Below are positions 47,566-57,687 of a stretch of DNA of 64,000 bases, piece by piece. The position numbers were made by a program, and so were the translations under genes. The first letter of the stretch is position 1, and each line of letters begins with the position of its first letter. The stretch spans positions 1 to 64,000 of the forward strand of contig JAAYFD010000053.1 in assembly GCA_012728415.1 (NCBI GenBank), in the 5' to 3' direction. The DNA is from Gammaproteobacteria bacterium (GTDB lineage Bacteria > Pseudomonadota > Gammaproteobacteria > Pseudomonadales > Pseudomonadaceae). The notes below the pieces were generated by a model. The model did not search any database, was not told the DNA's origin, and saw only the letters and a program-made list of their open reading frames with translations.

Positions 47566-48618
47566 ATGCAAGTTGTCCACGATCTTCGTCATGACTGGAG
47601 CCTTGAAGAAGTGCTGGCGCTGTTTGCCCAGCCGTTTAATGATTTGCTGTTTCAGGCCCAGCAGGTACACCGTCAACACTTTGATGCCAACCGTGTCCAG
47701 GTATCGACCTTACTGTCCATCAAAACGGGAGCCTGCCCGGAAGACTGCAAATACTGTCCGCAGTCCGGTCACTACAACACCGGGCTGGACAAGCAGAAGC
47801 TGCTGGAAGTGCAAAAGGTGCTGGAAGAGGCGCAACGCGCCAAGGCACAGGGCTCGACCCGTTTCTGCATGGGGGCGGCCTGGAAGCACCCTACCGCCAA
47901 GGACATGCCCTACGTGCTGGAAATGGTCAGGGGCGTCAAGGCCATGGGCCTGGAAACCTGCATGACACTGGGCAAGCTGGATGAGCAGCAAAGCCGTGAG
48001 CTGGCCGAAGCCGGGCTGGACTACTACAACCACAACCTGGACACTTCGCCCGAGTTCTACAGCCAGATCATCACCACCCGCACCTATGCCGAGCGGCTGG
48101 AAACTCTGGCCCATGTGCGCGATGCCGGCATGAAGATCTGCTCCGGCGGCATTCTTGGCATGGGCGAATCACTGGCCGATCGCGCCAAGCTGCTACTGGA
48201 ACTGGCCAACCTGCCGGAACATCCGCAGAGCGTCCCGATCAACCAGCTGGTCAAGGTACAAGGAACGCCGCTGGCGGATGCTGAAGATGTTGACCCCTTT
48301 GATTTCATCCGCATGCTGGCGGTGGCACGCATCATGATGCCGCGAAGCCATGTGCGCTTGTCCGCCGGCCGCGAACAAATGAGCGACGAAATGCAGGCGC
48401 TGGCTTTTATGGCCGGAGCCAATTCGATTTTCTATGGCGACAAACTGCTGACCACCGACAACCCGGAAGCCGACCGGGATCGCCAGCTGTTCGCCCGCCT
48501 GGGCATCCAGCCCGAGCAGGGTCAGGATCACGGCGATGACGTGCATTACGCCGCGCTGGAGCAGGCGGTAGTGCAGCAGCGAGGCAGCGCACTGTTTTAC
48601 GACGCAGCGGCGGTCTAG
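47566..48618 (+). CDS. bioB: Biotin synthase BioB
   Basis: A 350-residue radical SAM enzyme. The cluster motif [14 protein letters not shown] has C57, C61 and C64, and the segments [23 protein letters not shown] and [12 protein letters not shown] are all family hallmarks. It inserts sulfur into dethiobiotin, using a sacrificial second iron-sulfur cluster. AAAAGGAA lies 7 bases before the ATG. It heads bioB-bioF-bioH-bioC; five bases separate it from bioF. Confidence 0.96.
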   Translation: MQVVHDLRHDWSLEEVLALFAQPFNDLLFQAQQVHRQHFDANRVQVSTLLSIKTGACPEDCKYCPQSGHYNTGLDKQKLLEVQKVLEEAQRAKAQGSTRFCMGAAWKHPTAKDMPYVLEMVRGVKAMGLETCMTLGKLDEQQSRELAEAGLDYYNHNLDTSPEFYSQIITTRTYAERLETLAHVRDAGMKICSGGILGMGESLADRAKLLLELANLPEHPQSVPINQLVKVQGTPLADAEDVDPFDFIRMLAVARIMMPRSHVRLSAGREQMSDEMQALAFMAGANSIFYGDKLLTTDNPEADRDRQLFARLGIQPEQGQDHGDDVHYAALEQAVVQQRGSALFYDAAAV

Positions 48619-48623
48619 CCGCC

Positions 48624-49790
48624 ATGGCTTTCAACCTGCAGGAACGGCTGGCCGCGCAACAACAGGCGCAGCGTTATCGCCGTCATGTCTGCGTGCAAAG
48701 CCCACAGGGGCCACGGATACAGATTGATGGACGCGATTATCTGGCCTTTGCTTCCAACGACTACCTGGGGCTGGCCAGCCACCCGCAGGTGATTGAGGCC
48801 CTGCAGCAGGGAGCGCAGCGCTGGGGTGTCGGCGGCGGCGCGGCCCATCTGGTCACCGGCCACATGCAGCCCCATGCCGAGCTGGCACAGGCGCTGGCCG
48901 ACTGGACCGGGCGCGAAGCTGCCCTGTTGTTTGGCAGTGGCTATCAGGCCAACCTGGCAGTGCTGACTGCATTGCTGCAGTCCGGTGATTGCCTGCTGCA
49001 CGACCGCCTCAACCATGCCTCACTGCTGGACGGTGGCCGTCTGTCCGCTGCCCGCTTTCAGCGTTATCTGCATAACGACATGCAGAGTCTGGCCGGCCAT
49101 TTGCAGCGGTGTCAGGGCGATACCCTGATCGCGACCGATGGCGTATTCAGCATGGATGGCGATATCGCCAAGCTGCCGGAAATCTGCCGCTTGGCAGCCG
49201 AGCACCCAGCTTGGGTGATGGTGGATGATGCCCATGGCCTTGGCGTACTGGGCAGCAGTGGTGCCGGCACGCTGGAGCATTTTGGGCTGGATGCCCGGCA
49301 GGTGCCGGTGCTGATGGGCACCCTGGGCAAGGCGCTGGGTACCTCCGGTGCCTTTGTTGCCGGCAGCCATGAGCTGATCGAAACCCTGACCCAGTTTGCC
49401 CGTCCCTACATCTATACCACCAGCAGCTCGCCAGCGCTGGCCTGCGCAACACTGGCCAGCATAAACATCGCCCGGCACGACAGCGAACGGCGTGAGCACC
49501 TGCACAGGCTGATCGCCCTATTCCGGCATGAAGCCGCCCTGCTGGGTTTGCCACTGGCTGACAGCCCGACCGCCATTCAGCCGCTACTGGTGGGTAACAG
49601 CGGCCGCGCCCTGGCCATGTCGCAACGCCTGCGCGAGCGCGACATCTGGCTGACTGCCATCCGCCCGCCAACGGTGCCGGAAGGCAGCGCCCGCCTGCGC
49701 ATTACCCTGACGGCTGCGCATGGCGCGGAACAGGTGGAACAGTTGCTGGAGGCGCTGGCCGGGCTCGGCAGTGAACTGACCGATGGCTAG
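48624..49790 (+). CDS. bioF: 8-amino-7-oxononanoate synthase BioF
   Basis: A 388-residue PLP enzyme of the alpha-oxoamine synthase family. The lysine that binds PLP is K236 in [27 protein letters not shown] and [11 protein letters not shown] are conserved. It joins pimeloyl-ACP (or CoA) with alanine in biotin synthesis. It overlaps bioH by 8 bases. Confidence 0.95.
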   Translation: MAFNLQERLAAQQQAQRYRRHVCVQSPQGPRIQIDGRDYLAFASNDYLGLASHPQVIEALQQGAQRWGVGGGAAHLVTGHMQPHAELAQALADWTGREAALLFGSGYQANLAVLTALLQSGDCLLHDRLNHASLLDGGRLSAARFQRYLHNDMQSLAGHLQRCQGDTLIATDGVFSMDGDIAKLPEICRLAAEHPAWVMVDDAHGLGVLGSSGAGTLEHFGLDARQVPVLMGTLGKALGTSGAFVAGSHELIETLTQFARPYIYTTSSSPALACATLASINIARHDSERREHLHRLIALFRHEAALLGLPLADSPTAIQPLLVGNSGRALAMSQRLRERDIWLTAIRPPTVPEGSARLRITLTAAHGAEQVEQLLEALAGLGSELTDG

Positions 49791-50484
49791 GCTGGCGATA
49801 TTGCCGGGCTGGGCGCTCGGGCCTGAACCCCTGCAACCACTGGCGCAACGGCTGGCCGGGCAGCATGACGTCAGTCTGCATGCCTTGCCCGCAGCAACCC
49901 TGCAACAGGCCCTGGAGCAGCTGGAGCGACAGATACCACCAGACAGCTGGCTGCTGGGCTGGTCGCTCGGTGGCATGCTGGCCACGGTACTGGCCGCACG
50001 GCGTGGCGCGGCTTGCCCGGGGCTGATCACTCTGGGCAGCAACGCCAGTTTTGTCGCCCGTGATGACTGGCCGCAAGCGATGCCGCAAGCTGTGTTCAGG
50101 CGCTTTCAGCAACAGGCACAGAGCGACTGGAGCACGACCCTGCAAGGGTTCTTGCGACTCTGCACCCATGGTGATGCCGATGCCGTGCTGGCCCTGACAG
50201 AAGAGCCGCAGGCAACAGAGCACCTGCCCGGTCTGGACTGGCTGGCCCGGCTGGACAACCGCGCAGTCTTGCGCAGCCTGGCCTGTCCCCAGCTGCATGT
50301 GCTGGCCACTGGCGATGCGCTGGTACCTGGTGCGGCAGCCGATGCCATCCGTAACCTGCAGCCGGACGCACAGGTGCGGAGGGTGAGCGGCAGCCATGCC
50401 TTTGTGCTGACGGATCCTGCCGCCCTGGCGGGGATGCTGAATGCCTTTATTGAACAGCCGGATAACAGCGCCAGACATGATTGA
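49783..50484 (+). CDS. bioH: Pimeloyl-ACP methyl ester esterase BioH
   Basis: A 233-residue alpha/beta hydrolase, slightly shorter than Escherichia coli BioH. The nucleophile is S61 in GWSLGGM; the acid is probably the Asp in ATGDALVPG and the His that in [11 protein letters not shown]. BioH removes the methyl ester from pimeloyl-ACP after BioC-initiated chain building. Its start overlaps bioF and its end overlaps bioC, which supports the assignment strongly. Confidence 0.9.
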   Translation: MARLAILPGWALGPEPLQPLAQRLAGQHDVSLHALPAATLQQALEQLERQIPPDSWLLGWSLGGMLATVLAARRGAACPGLITLGSNASFVARDDWPQAMPQAVFRRFQQQAQSDWSTTLQGFLRLCTHGDADAVLALTEEPQATEHLPGLDWLARLDNRAVLRSLACPQLHVLATGDALVPGAAADAIRNLQPDAQVRRVSGSHAFVLTDPAALAGMLNAFIEQPDNSARHD

Positions 50485-51256
50485 ATGCATAGATAACCCG
50501 GTTGCCCGTGCCTTTTCGGCAGCGGCACAGAGCTATGACAGCCAAGCCGTGCTGCAACGCGAGGTGGGTCACGAGCTGCTGGCTTTGTTACCAGAGCAGC
50601 AGGTCGGGCACTGGCTCGACCTTGGCTGTGGTACCGGCTATTTCTGTCAGCAGTTACAGCAGCGTTTTGCGCAGGCAAAAGGAACAGGTATCGATATTGC
50701 GCCGGGCATGTTGCGGCAAGCGCGCCTGTTGCGCCCGGGACCAAACTATTTGTGTGGCGATGCTGCCCAGCTGCCGCTGCCCGGGCAAAGTCAGCAGCTG
50801 GTCTTCAGCAGCCTGGCATTACAGTGGTGCACCGACTTTGCCGCCGTGCTGCGTGAAGCCGAACGGGTACTGACGCCGGGCGGTGTGTTGGCATTCAGCA
50901 GCCTGGCCGAGGGCACCCTGCTGGAGCTGAACCGCAGCTGGCAGGCCACTGGCAGCGGCGAGCGGGTCAACCGCTTTCGCAGCCTGGACAGATATCGCCA
51001 GCTCTGCGCCGCCAGCGGCATGCAGCTGCTGGTACTGGAATGCCGGCCACGGGTGCAGCACTATCCGGACGTGCGGGCCGTGACCCGGCACCTGCGCCAG
51101 ATTGGTGCACAACACCTGCAACACGGAGAACGCCCCGGCCTGCTGGGACGCACAGCCTATCAGCGATTGCTGGCACGCTATGAGCAGCTACGCCAGCCCG
51201 CCGGCCTGCCCGTGACCTGGCAGGTGGTCTATGCGGTGTTGCGCAAAACTAAGTAG
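50477..51256 (+). CDS. bioC: Malonyl-ACP O-methyltransferase BioC
   Basis: A 259-residue methyltransferase. The family start VARAFSAAAQSYDSQAVLQ, SAM motif LDLGCGTGYFCQQL and LVFSSLALQWCTDF are all present. It methylates malonyl-ACP so that fatty acid synthesis can build the pimeloyl chain. The start at 50477 overlaps the bioH stop. bioD, the usual next gene, is not found downstream in this window. Confidence 0.93.
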   Translation: MIECIDNPVARAFSAAAQSYDSQAVLQREVGHELLALLPEQQVGHWLDLGCGTGYFCQQLQQRFAQAKGTGIDIAPGMLRQARLLRPGPNYLCGDAAQLPLPGQSQQLVFSSLALQWCTDFAAVLREAERVLTPGGVLAFSSLAEGTLLELNRSWQATGSGERVNRFRSLDRYRQLCAASGMQLLVLECRPRVQHYPDVRAVTRHLRQIGAQHLQHGERPGLLGRTAYQRLLARYEQLRQPAGLPVTWQVVYAVLRKTK

Positions 51257-51521
51257 CCATTCAAAACGCTGCACAGCCAATCTGCAACACAACAAGCCTG
51301 TACAGCGCCTGGTTTCTTTGCCACGCCTGAACCACTGATACAAACATTACACAGGCCCAGCCTTCCTTGTGCCGATTATAAAACTCGCCCTGCCAGAGAT
51401 CCTGGCTCTGCAGGGTTTGTCGCATATTTTGCTCAACATCCATATTGCTGTCGGTGTCGCTGAGAAACCCGGGGTGTTGCCCAACGGCTTCACTGGCGCT
51501 ATAACCGGTTATCTTGGTCAG

Positions 51522-51920
51522 TCAACGCTGTATGACCAGGTTGTTGAACAGCAGGTCACTGACCAGTGGCTGCCCCTCTTCCTGCTGCAGCACTTGCTGT
51601 ACACGCAGCAGGGCGTCCTGACGAATGGCTTCTTTGCCTTCGGTCGTGGCGAAGTCTTCTTCGGTCTTTTGTGTAAACAACAGGATCAGCTGGTCGCGGA
51701 TCAGTGGCTCGTGCATTTCCACTTTTGCCTTGTTTTGAGTGTCCACGCGCAAGGCAATATCAGCTTTGTAATACCTGAGCTTTTTGCCGCCCGGAGCGTA
51801 ATTGCCCACCAGTGGTGGAGTCAGGTTGATATAAGCACTGACCTCATTGGCCTGGGCCATCGGCAGCTGTAACAGACAGGCCAGTAACAGGGATGAGGGC
51901 AGGAGAGACAGTTTGTGCAT
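51522..51920 (-). CDS. FliL-like exported protein
   Basis: A 132-residue protein. The start at 51920 gives a signal peptide (MHKLSLLPSSLLLACLLQLPMAQA) and is preceded by GGAG; a longer frame from 52025 has no such features. The mature part (YINLTPPLVGNY, then KADIALRV, then EPLIRDQLILLF and LRVQQVL) matches the FliL C-terminal domain that helps flagellar stators. No other flagellar gene is near, and true FliL has a transmembrane anchor rather than a cleavable signal. It is better viewed as a FliL paralog of unknown role. Confidence 0.75.
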   Translation of the reverse strand: MHKLSLLPSSLLLACLLQLPMAQANEVSAYINLTPPLVGNYAPGGKKLRYYKADIALRVDTQNKAKVEMHEPLIRDQLILLFTQKTEEDFATTEGKEAIRQDALLRVQQVLQQEEGQPLVSDLLFNNLVIQR

Positions 51921-52111
51921 GGGGTAGAGCTCCACAAGAACAACAGGGGTGAGCGTAGCCAGTGTATCGGCAGCGCCAAGTCTACAACAGTATGCGACCT
52001 TGGTTGTATAAAAGCGCGGTTCCATGACTGGTTACGCTTGCCCGCTGCCCAGAGCAGAGCCAGACAGATTGCCTAGTCTTGTCACTAGCCGGTACCGGCT
52101 TGAAGATGGCG

Positions 52112-52117
52112 TATAAT
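52112..52117 (+). promoter_or_regulatory. Candidate -10 box of pnuC
   Basis: A perfect TATAAT lies 32 bases before the pnuC ATG. The -35 region has no good match, so promoter use is tentative. Confidence 0.35.
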
Positions 52118-52149
52118 GCGTCTCCTTCAGTTGCTGGCCTGGTTGCCCG

Positions 52150-52719
52150 ATGTTTTGGATCGAATCCGTTGCTGCTGTCCTGGGTGTGCTGTCTGTTTGG
52201 TTGATGACGCGCGAAAAACCAGCTGCCTGGCCCGTTGGGCTGATCATGGTGCTGCTGTATATAGGTGTTTTTTACGATGCGCGGCTGTATTCGGAAATGC
52301 TGCTGCAGATGACCTATGCGCTGCTGCAGGGTTATGGCTGGTGGCGCTGGATGCGTGGTGATGCAGAGAAAAATCCGCTTCCGGTCAGCATTTTGCCGGT
52401 ACTGCAGGTGGTTCGTGATTTAGGCATTGCCGTATTGATTACCCTGTTGCTGGGCAGTTTGATGAGCAGTTATACAGAGGCTGCTTTGCCTTGGCTGGAT
52501 GCCGCCCTGACCGGCTGCAGCCTGGTCGGCCAATACTGGATGGCCAACAAGCGTTTGCAGTGCTGGCCGTTATGGCTGGTGATTGATGTGATTTATGTCG
52601 GCATGTTTGCTTCGGTCGGCCTGCACATGACAGCGCTGCTGTATATGGTGTTTACCGGTCTGGCCGCTTACGGCTGGTGGCAGTGGAGTCGCCCACAACG
52701 GCAGGCAGTCGCAGTATGA
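52150..52719 (+). CDS. pnuC: Nicotinamide riboside transporter PnuC
   Basis: A 189-residue membrane protein with about seven hydrophobic segments. PnuC features include WPVGLIMVLLYIGVFYDARLYSE near residues 27-49, LLQGYGWWRWMRG, and a second set (WPLWLVIDVIYVGMF and AAYGWWQW) forming the internal repeat. It lets nicotinamide riboside pass by facilitated diffusion, trapped by phosphorylation. The next gene, overlapping by 4 bases, is exactly such a kinase. Confidence 0.93.
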   Translation: MFWIESVAAVLGVLSVWLMTREKPAAWPVGLIMVLLYIGVFYDARLYSEMLLQMTYALLQGYGWWRWMRGDAEKNPLPVSILPVLQVVRDLGIAVLITLLLGSLMSSYTEAALPWLDAALTGCSLVGQYWMANKRLQCWPLWLVIDVIYVGMFASVGLHMTALLYMVFTGLAAYGWWQWSRPQRQAVAV

Positions 52720-53249
52720 AAGTGGTAGTGTTGACTGGCCCCGAGTCTGCTGGCAAAAGCAGCCTGTGTACGGCACTGGCACAACATTTCCGGGCACCTG
52801 TAGTGCGGGAGTATGTGCGCGAATACATCGAACTGCAGCAGAGAGACACCTGCTACACTGATGTGGATATTATTGCGCGTGAGCAGTGGCGGCGAGAGCA
52901 GGCTGCCAAGGCGTTGTGTCCGCCGCTGTTATTGCTGGATACCAACCTGCTCAGCAATTTGCAGTGGAGCTTGACCCTGTTTGGACAATACCCTGACTGG
53001 ATTGAGCCGGTATTGCAACAACAACGCTATGATGCTGTTTTTGTGCTCAGTCCCGACGGCCTGCCCTGGGTGGCGGATGGCCAACGCTGTCAGCCTGACA
53101 TCGCTGCACGCCGGGCGTTTCAGGCTGGCTTGACACACTGGATGGACCGCCACGGACAGCCTTGCACTGTCATACCGGGTGACTGGACACAGCGTTACCA
53201 GACACTGCTTAAGGCAATCGCTGCGTTGGCAGGCCAGCGTCAGCGATGA
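52716..53249 (+). CDS. NadR-type nicotinamide riboside kinase (stand-alone)
   Basis: A 177-residue P-loop protein: TGPESAGKSSL at residues 7-17, REYVREYIE, and LLLDTNLLSNLQWSLTLFG. It matches the C-terminal ribosylnicotinamide kinase domain of NadR, but the helix-turn-helix and adenylyltransferase domains of full NadR are absent. With PnuC it would take up and trap nicotinamide riboside as NMN. The start at 52716 overlaps the pnuC stop; the longer frame is inside pnuC. Its end overlaps the convergent GGDEF gene by 41 bases. Confidence 0.85.
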   Translation: MKVVVLTGPESAGKSSLCTALAQHFRAPVVREYVREYIELQQRDTCYTDVDIIAREQWRREQAAKALCPPLLLLDTNLLSNLQWSLTLFGQYPDWIEPVLQQQRYDAVFVLSPDGLPWVADGQRCQPDIAARRAFQAGLTHWMDRHGQPCTVIPGDWTQRYQTLLKAIAALAGQRQR

Positions 53250-55869
53250 TATAGCAATTGCTGCCATTTTGCTTGGCGGCGTACATGGCCTGGTCGGCGA
53301 GCTCAAGCAGCTGTACTGGCTCACAGCTGTCGTTGAGTGGGTACAGGCTGATACCCATGCTGCCGGTAATACGGACCGGCAGCTGTTGCTCCAGTGTGAT
53401 GGGCGCTGCGATATTGCCCAGAATGCGTTCGGCCACCCGTTGGCACTCCTGCAAGTCGCTGATTGGGCTGAGCAGAAGCACAAACTCGTCACCGCCCAGA
53501 CGGGCTACCGTATCGTTGCCTCGTACCGAGTCCACCAGCCGCTGTGAAACTGTTATCAGCAACTGATCGCCCGTGCCATGTCCAAGAGTGTCATTTACCT
53601 GCTTGAAACCATCCAGGTCCATAAAGCATACGGCCAGCATATGTTGTTGCTGGCGCGCCCGCCGCATGGCCTGCCCAAGACGCATGTCAAGCAAGACCCT
53701 GTTGGCCAGTCCGGTTAACGGGTCAAAGTGGGCTTGCTGCAACAGTTGCTGCTGATGCTGCTTGGCCTCGGTGATATCGGAGAACACGCAGATGTAGTTG
53801 CTGATATTGCCGTTCTGGTCATGCAGCAGGCTGACCGAGGTGCTGATGATGCAGTCGTGTCCGTCTTTATGCCGGGCATGGAACTCGCCATGCCATGTAT
53901 TGCGCCGGGCTAGGGCTCTGCGCATGCTGGTGACTGCCCGGATGTTGCGTTCGGGGACTCCCAGCATGTCGGGGCGCCGCCCGAGCACCTCAGCATGCGT
54001 GTATCCGGTGATCTGTGTAAACGCCGGATTGATACTGATGATGCGCTGCATGGCGTTACAGATCAATACGCCTTCCGGAATGCTGTCGATGATGCGGACC
54101 GCCAGACGCATGGTGTGATCAGCCTCTTTTTCGGAGCTGATGTCATGCTTGACGGCCAGATAGCCGGTCAGGTTGCCCTGCTTGTCCTGAATCGGGCTGA
54201 TGACAGCCCGCTCATGGAAGACCTTGTTATCCTTGCTTTTGTTGATGAACTCGCCATGCCAGGTTTTTCCTGACGAGATGTTTTGCCAGAGGTTGCGATA
54301 CGTTTCTGGCGGGGTCAGTCCGGACTTGAGCAGGCTGGGACAGGCACCTATGACTTCATCCAGCGTATAGCCACTGATGCGGAGAAATTGTGGGTTAACG
54401 TATTCGATTTTGGCGCCGGGTGTGGTTATTACAATGCTGGACGAACTTTGCTCAACTGCCAGTGACAGCTTGTGCAAGGATGCTTCGGCCGTGTGCAGCC
54501 GGGACATGTCTTTAAGCACGGCAATATAATAAAGGGGCCGGCTTTGCTGGTCACGGATGACATTGACCTGGAGCCAGCCAGCTACCGGGTGGCCGTCCTT
54601 GTGTGTCTCTGTAATCATCCCGTCCCAGCTGTCCTGTGTTTCCAGCTCTGTCCAGAGGCTGTTGTAATGATCCAGGTGTTCCGGAGCAATCCAGTTGCTG
54701 CCAATTACAGTGCCAACCACCTCCTGGGCACTGAAGCCGGTGACGCGTTCGTAGGCCGGGTTAACGGCGATAATTTGCTTGTCAGAACCGGCAATTGCAA
54801 TCAGGTCGCTACTGTGCCGAAACACACGGGCAGCCAGCAGGTTCTTCTTCAGGCTTTTTTGTTCCTGCTGCAGTATGCGGCTGGTTCGGTAGGCCAGCAG
54901 GGCTCCCAGCAACATCAGGGCGGACAAGGAGATACCACTAATGAGCCAGAACGTTTTGCTGTCCTGTCGCCAGTGGCGCAGTACATCGTCAGCAGGTGTT
55001 TCAATCAGCACCTGTAACGGATAGTTGCTGGAGCTTAGTACACTTGCCAGCTGCTGGCGGCCCGCTGCATCTTTCCAGCGGGCGCTGACAGCGGAGCTGC
55101 TGTTGTCAGTGCCGTCCAGCGGGGCGCTGGTGTGCAGGCGGCTGCCGGGCCGGTCGTGTGCCGACGAGGAAAACAGCAGTGTACCGTCAGCAAGAACCAC
55201 CTTGCCTGATATGGCTTCGCTGGAAGCACTGTCACCCAGCGCTTGCAAAAAATAGCCCGGATCCAGTGCAATCAGGAATGTCCATTGTGGTGTTTCCGGA
55301 AGGATAAGGGTCACTGGAAAGAAGGTGCTGGAAACATCAGAGGCCGGGCTGGCGTCCAGGCGGGCCCCGTCTGCAAAGTCGCTGCCACTCCATGGCATGC
55401 CAAAGCGCAGCCTCCCGGCATTATCGGCCTGAAGAGGTGGAAGCTGGGGCCCCAGGTCGATACGCATGGAGGTGTTGCCGGGGTTTGTGCTCATGAACAA
55501 TTGCCCGCCCACATCCACTACGGAAATGGAGCGGACATATTTGAGCTTGTCCTGCAGCTGGTTTAGTACGGTTTGCAAAACACCAATATCAATAGCGGCA
55601 TCAGGCTGTTGCCGGATCAGGGCATCCAGGTGCACATGCAGCAGGTCAAGGTTTTGGGTCAGCCGGTCTTCCAGGTTATGGGCTTGAGTACGGGCGTGCC
55701 GCTCAAGGTTGTCGAGTCTTGAATGGTACAAATGCTGGCTGGCAGCATAAATGCCAATCAGCGTCAGTAGCGTGAGCCCTGCCAGCAACAAAACCAGCAG
55801 GCGTACCGAATTCCGGGCAAGCTTGCCGGGCTGCCGGGCAGGCAACTGGAAAAGCTGTGCGTCCGGCAT
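53209..55869 (-). CDS. Membrane Cache/PAS diguanylate cyclase
   Basis: An 886-residue protein. A first transmembrane helix (about 22-45) and a second (about 305-328) enclose a large periplasmic Cache-type sensor. Three PAS domains follow (about 345-465, 470-590 and 595-715), then a GGDEF domain with an intact active site, ARLGGDEFVLL (792-796), and DPLTGLANR at its start. It should make c-di-GMP in response to a periplasmic ligand. A typical inhibitory RxxD site is not visible at the usual place. The 3' end overlaps the NadR-type gene by 41 bases. Confidence 0.9.
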   Translation of the reverse strand: MPDAQLFQLPARQPGKLARNSVRLLVLLLAGLTLLTLIGIYAASQHLYHSRLDNLERHARTQAHNLEDRLTQNLDLLHVHLDALIRQQPDAAIDIGVLQTVLNQLQDKLKYVRSISVVDVGGQLFMSTNPGNTSMRIDLGPQLPPLQADNAGRLRFGMPWSGSDFADGARLDASPASDVSSTFFPVTLILPETPQWTFLIALDPGYFLQALGDSASSEAISGKVVLADGTLLFSSSAHDRPGSRLHTSAPLDGTDNSSSAVSARWKDAAGRQQLASVLSSSNYPLQVLIETPADDVLRHWRQDSKTFWLISGISLSALMLLGALLAYRTSRILQQEQKSLKKNLLAARVFRHSSDLIAIAGSDKQIIAVNPAYERVTGFSAQEVVGTVIGSNWIAPEHLDHYNSLWTELETQDSWDGMITETHKDGHPVAGWLQVNVIRDQQSRPLYYIAVLKDMSRLHTAEASLHKLSLAVEQSSSSIVITTPGAKIEYVNPQFLRISGYTLDEVIGACPSLLKSGLTPPETYRNLWQNISSGKTWHGEFINKSKDNKVFHERAVISPIQDKQGNLTGYLAVKHDISSEKEADHTMRLAVRIIDSIPEGVLICNAMQRIISINPAFTQITGYTHAEVLGRRPDMLGVPERNIRAVTSMRRALARRNTWHGEFHARHKDGHDCIISTSVSLLHDQNGNISNYICVFSDITEAKQHQQQLLQQAHFDPLTGLANRVLLDMRLGQAMRRARQQQHMLAVCFMDLDGFKQVNDTLGHGTGDQLLITVSQRLVDSVRGNDTVARLGGDEFVLLLSPISDLQECQRVAERILGNIAAPITLEQQLPVRITGSMGISLYPLNDSCEPVQLLELADQAMYAAKQNGSNCYIIADAGLPTQRLP

Positions 55870-56161
55870 TGTGTCATAGTCCCCCGCTTAGCATGGCAGA
55901 CGGTCAGGATCCTGTGGCCAGCGCTAGTGTTGCTGCCTGACAAGTCCTGTGTGCCTGGTTGCCTGATTGAAATTGGTTAAGCCAGCAAAGAATATTTAAT
56001 GTGAACATGGCAAAGAAGGCAAGCGACAAAGGTGTATGCCGGCCCGGGGGCATGCCGGCCTGATGCATCAGACTCAGGTCAGGGCCGTGCGGGCCTGGGC
56101 TTGACAAGCACTTGCCAGTCACGCAACGTCAGCGCTTTGAATTTACGCAAGGTCCATAACA

Positions 56162-56560
56162 ATGCTGATGAAACCCGTTCTGAGCCTGGATGATGTCCAG
56201 CGTATTCTCAATGCTGCCCGCGATCATGCCCTGAACAACGGTTGGGCCGTATCCATTGCAGTAGTTGATGATGGTGGCCATTTGCTGGGCATGCTGCGTC
56301 TCGATGGTGCCTTTCCACTGTGTGCTGAAATTGCGGTGGGCAAGGCACGTTTTTCTGCTGTTGGCCGCTGGGAAACCGGTCTGATAGAAGAGCTCGTCAA
56401 CCAGGGAGCGGCATCATTCCTTTCCCTGGCGGAGGGCGTCAAGGTAAAAGGCGGCGCACCCATCGTAGTGGATGGCCAGGTGGTCGGGGCAGTTGGGGTA
56501 TCGGGCGTTACCGCCGACCAGGATCTGGAAACCGCCAGGGCCGGCATTGCAGCGTTGTAA
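56162..56560 (+). CDS. GlcG/HbpS (DUF336) family protein
   Basis: A 132-residue single-domain protein with AVVDDGGHLLGMLRLDGA near residue 34-51, AVGKARFSA, and a C-terminal VDGQVVGAVGVSG block. Relatives include GlcG and the haem-binding HbpS; the substrate here is unknown. No signal peptide is present. It is alone on this strand, and the 292 bases before it hold only a direct repeat of ATGCCGGCC near 56036-56060. Confidence 0.82.
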   Translation: MLMKPVLSLDDVQRILNAARDHALNNGWAVSIAVVDDGGHLLGMLRLDGAFPLCAEIAVGKARFSAVGRWETGLIEELVNQGAASFLSLAEGVKVKGGAPIVVDGQVVGAVGVSGVTADQDLETARAGIAAL

Positions 56561-56660
56561 GTATGGCTGATGCCTGCAGTGGCGGGTTTTTCTTCTGGAA
56601 GCCCCCAGGTCCAGCGGGCCATGATCACAGCGAGAGTGCTGAAACTGGAGCCGGCCGGCC

Positions 56661-57686
56661 TCAAGCCCAGGCCATGCAGTTGCCCAGCACCCGCAAATGG
56701 CCGCTTTCGCCCAGCTGCGGGGTGGTCAGCGAAGGCATGCGCAGGCTCAGGCACATGTCGTTGATTTCTACCTCAATCAATGTGTGATCACCACGGAACG
56801 AGCGGTGGGTCACCCGGGCCGGCACGCCTTTGCCGTTTTGACACCACTGGAATTGCTCCGGGCGCACCACCACGGTGGCGTTGTGGCAACAGGGCACCGG
56901 ACAGCTGCTGTAGAGCGGGATGACACCCAGTGCGCTGCGAATGCCGCCTTCGGTACATTCACCAGGCATGAAAATGGCATCACCGGTGAGCCGGGCCACG
57001 GTCTCGCTGGCGGGCTGCCAATAGATGGTTTCCGGTGGCGCACACTGCATGATCTGGCCCCTCATCATCACGGCCAGCTGATCAGACACAGCAAACGCCT
57101 CGCCCGGGTCATGGGTAACCAGAATAGCGGTGGTGCCGGTCTTGCGCAGCAATGCAATCACGTCTTCGCACATGCTGCGACGCAGCTCCAGGTCCAGCGC
57201 ATTGAAGGGTTCATCCAGCAATACCAGCTCCGGGCCCGGAGCCAGTGCCCGCCCTAGCGCCACCCGTTGTTGCTGTCCGCCCGACAGTTCATGCGGGTAA
57301 CGGTGACCAAAGTCTTTCAGCCCAATCAGCTCCAGCACATCCTTAACCCGCTGCTTGCGGTTAGCTCCTTTGGGTAGGCCATAGGCCAGGTTGCCTTCTA
57401 CGGTCAGGTGCGGAAACAGCGCCCCTTCCTGGGGTACATAACCGATGCGGCGGCGCTCCGGCGGGATAAACACCGAGGGGGATGCCATCAGCTTTTGGCC
57501 AAAATGAATGCTGCCTTCATCGACCGGATCAAAGCCGGCAATCAGCCGCAGCAAGGTGGTTTTGCCACAGCCGGAAGGACCAAGCAGGGCCAGTACCGAG
57601 CCTTGTTCCAGCTCAAGGTCGATACCCTTAAGCACTTCTACAGGGCCAAAACTCTTGTGAATGTTGTTGATACGGATGTGGCTCAT
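56661..57686 (-). CDS. fbpC: Ferric iron ABC transporter ATP-binding protein FbpC
   Basis: A 341-residue ABC ATPase. Walker A GPSGCGKTT is at 36-44, the signature LSGGQQQRVALGRALA near 135-150, Walker B LVLLDEPF, and a C-terminal TOBE-like domain follows residue 240. The FbpC group is indicated by its partners FbpB and FbpA. It powers import of iron stripped from periplasmic FbpA. It starts 1 base after the permease stop. Confidence 0.9.
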   Translation of the reverse strand: MSHIRINNIHKSFGPVEVLKGIDLELEQGSVLALLGPSGCGKTTLLRLIAGFDPVDEGSIHFGQKLMASPSVFIPPERRRIGYVPQEGALFPHLTVEGNLAYGLPKGANRKQRVKDVLELIGLKDFGHRYPHELSGGQQQRVALGRALAPGPELVLLDEPFNALDLELRRSMCEDVIALLRKTGTTAILVTHDPGEAFAVSDQLAVMMRGQIMQCAPPETIYWQPASETVARLTGDAIFMPGECTEGGIRSALGVIPLYSSCPVPCCHNATVVVRPEQFQWCQNGKGVPARVTHRSFRGDHTLIEVEINDMCLSLRMPSLTTPQLGESGHLRVLGNCMAWA

Positions 57687-57687
57687 A

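Noticed and set aside
51369-51872. 167-residue plus-strand frame over the FliL-like gene
   Set aside because: The opposite strand encodes a clear signal peptide and FliL domain; this frame has no family features.
52026-52149. NAD-II-type riboswitch upstream of pnuC
   Set aside because: The leader after the likely -10 box is only about 25 bases, too short, and no pseudoknot fold was found.
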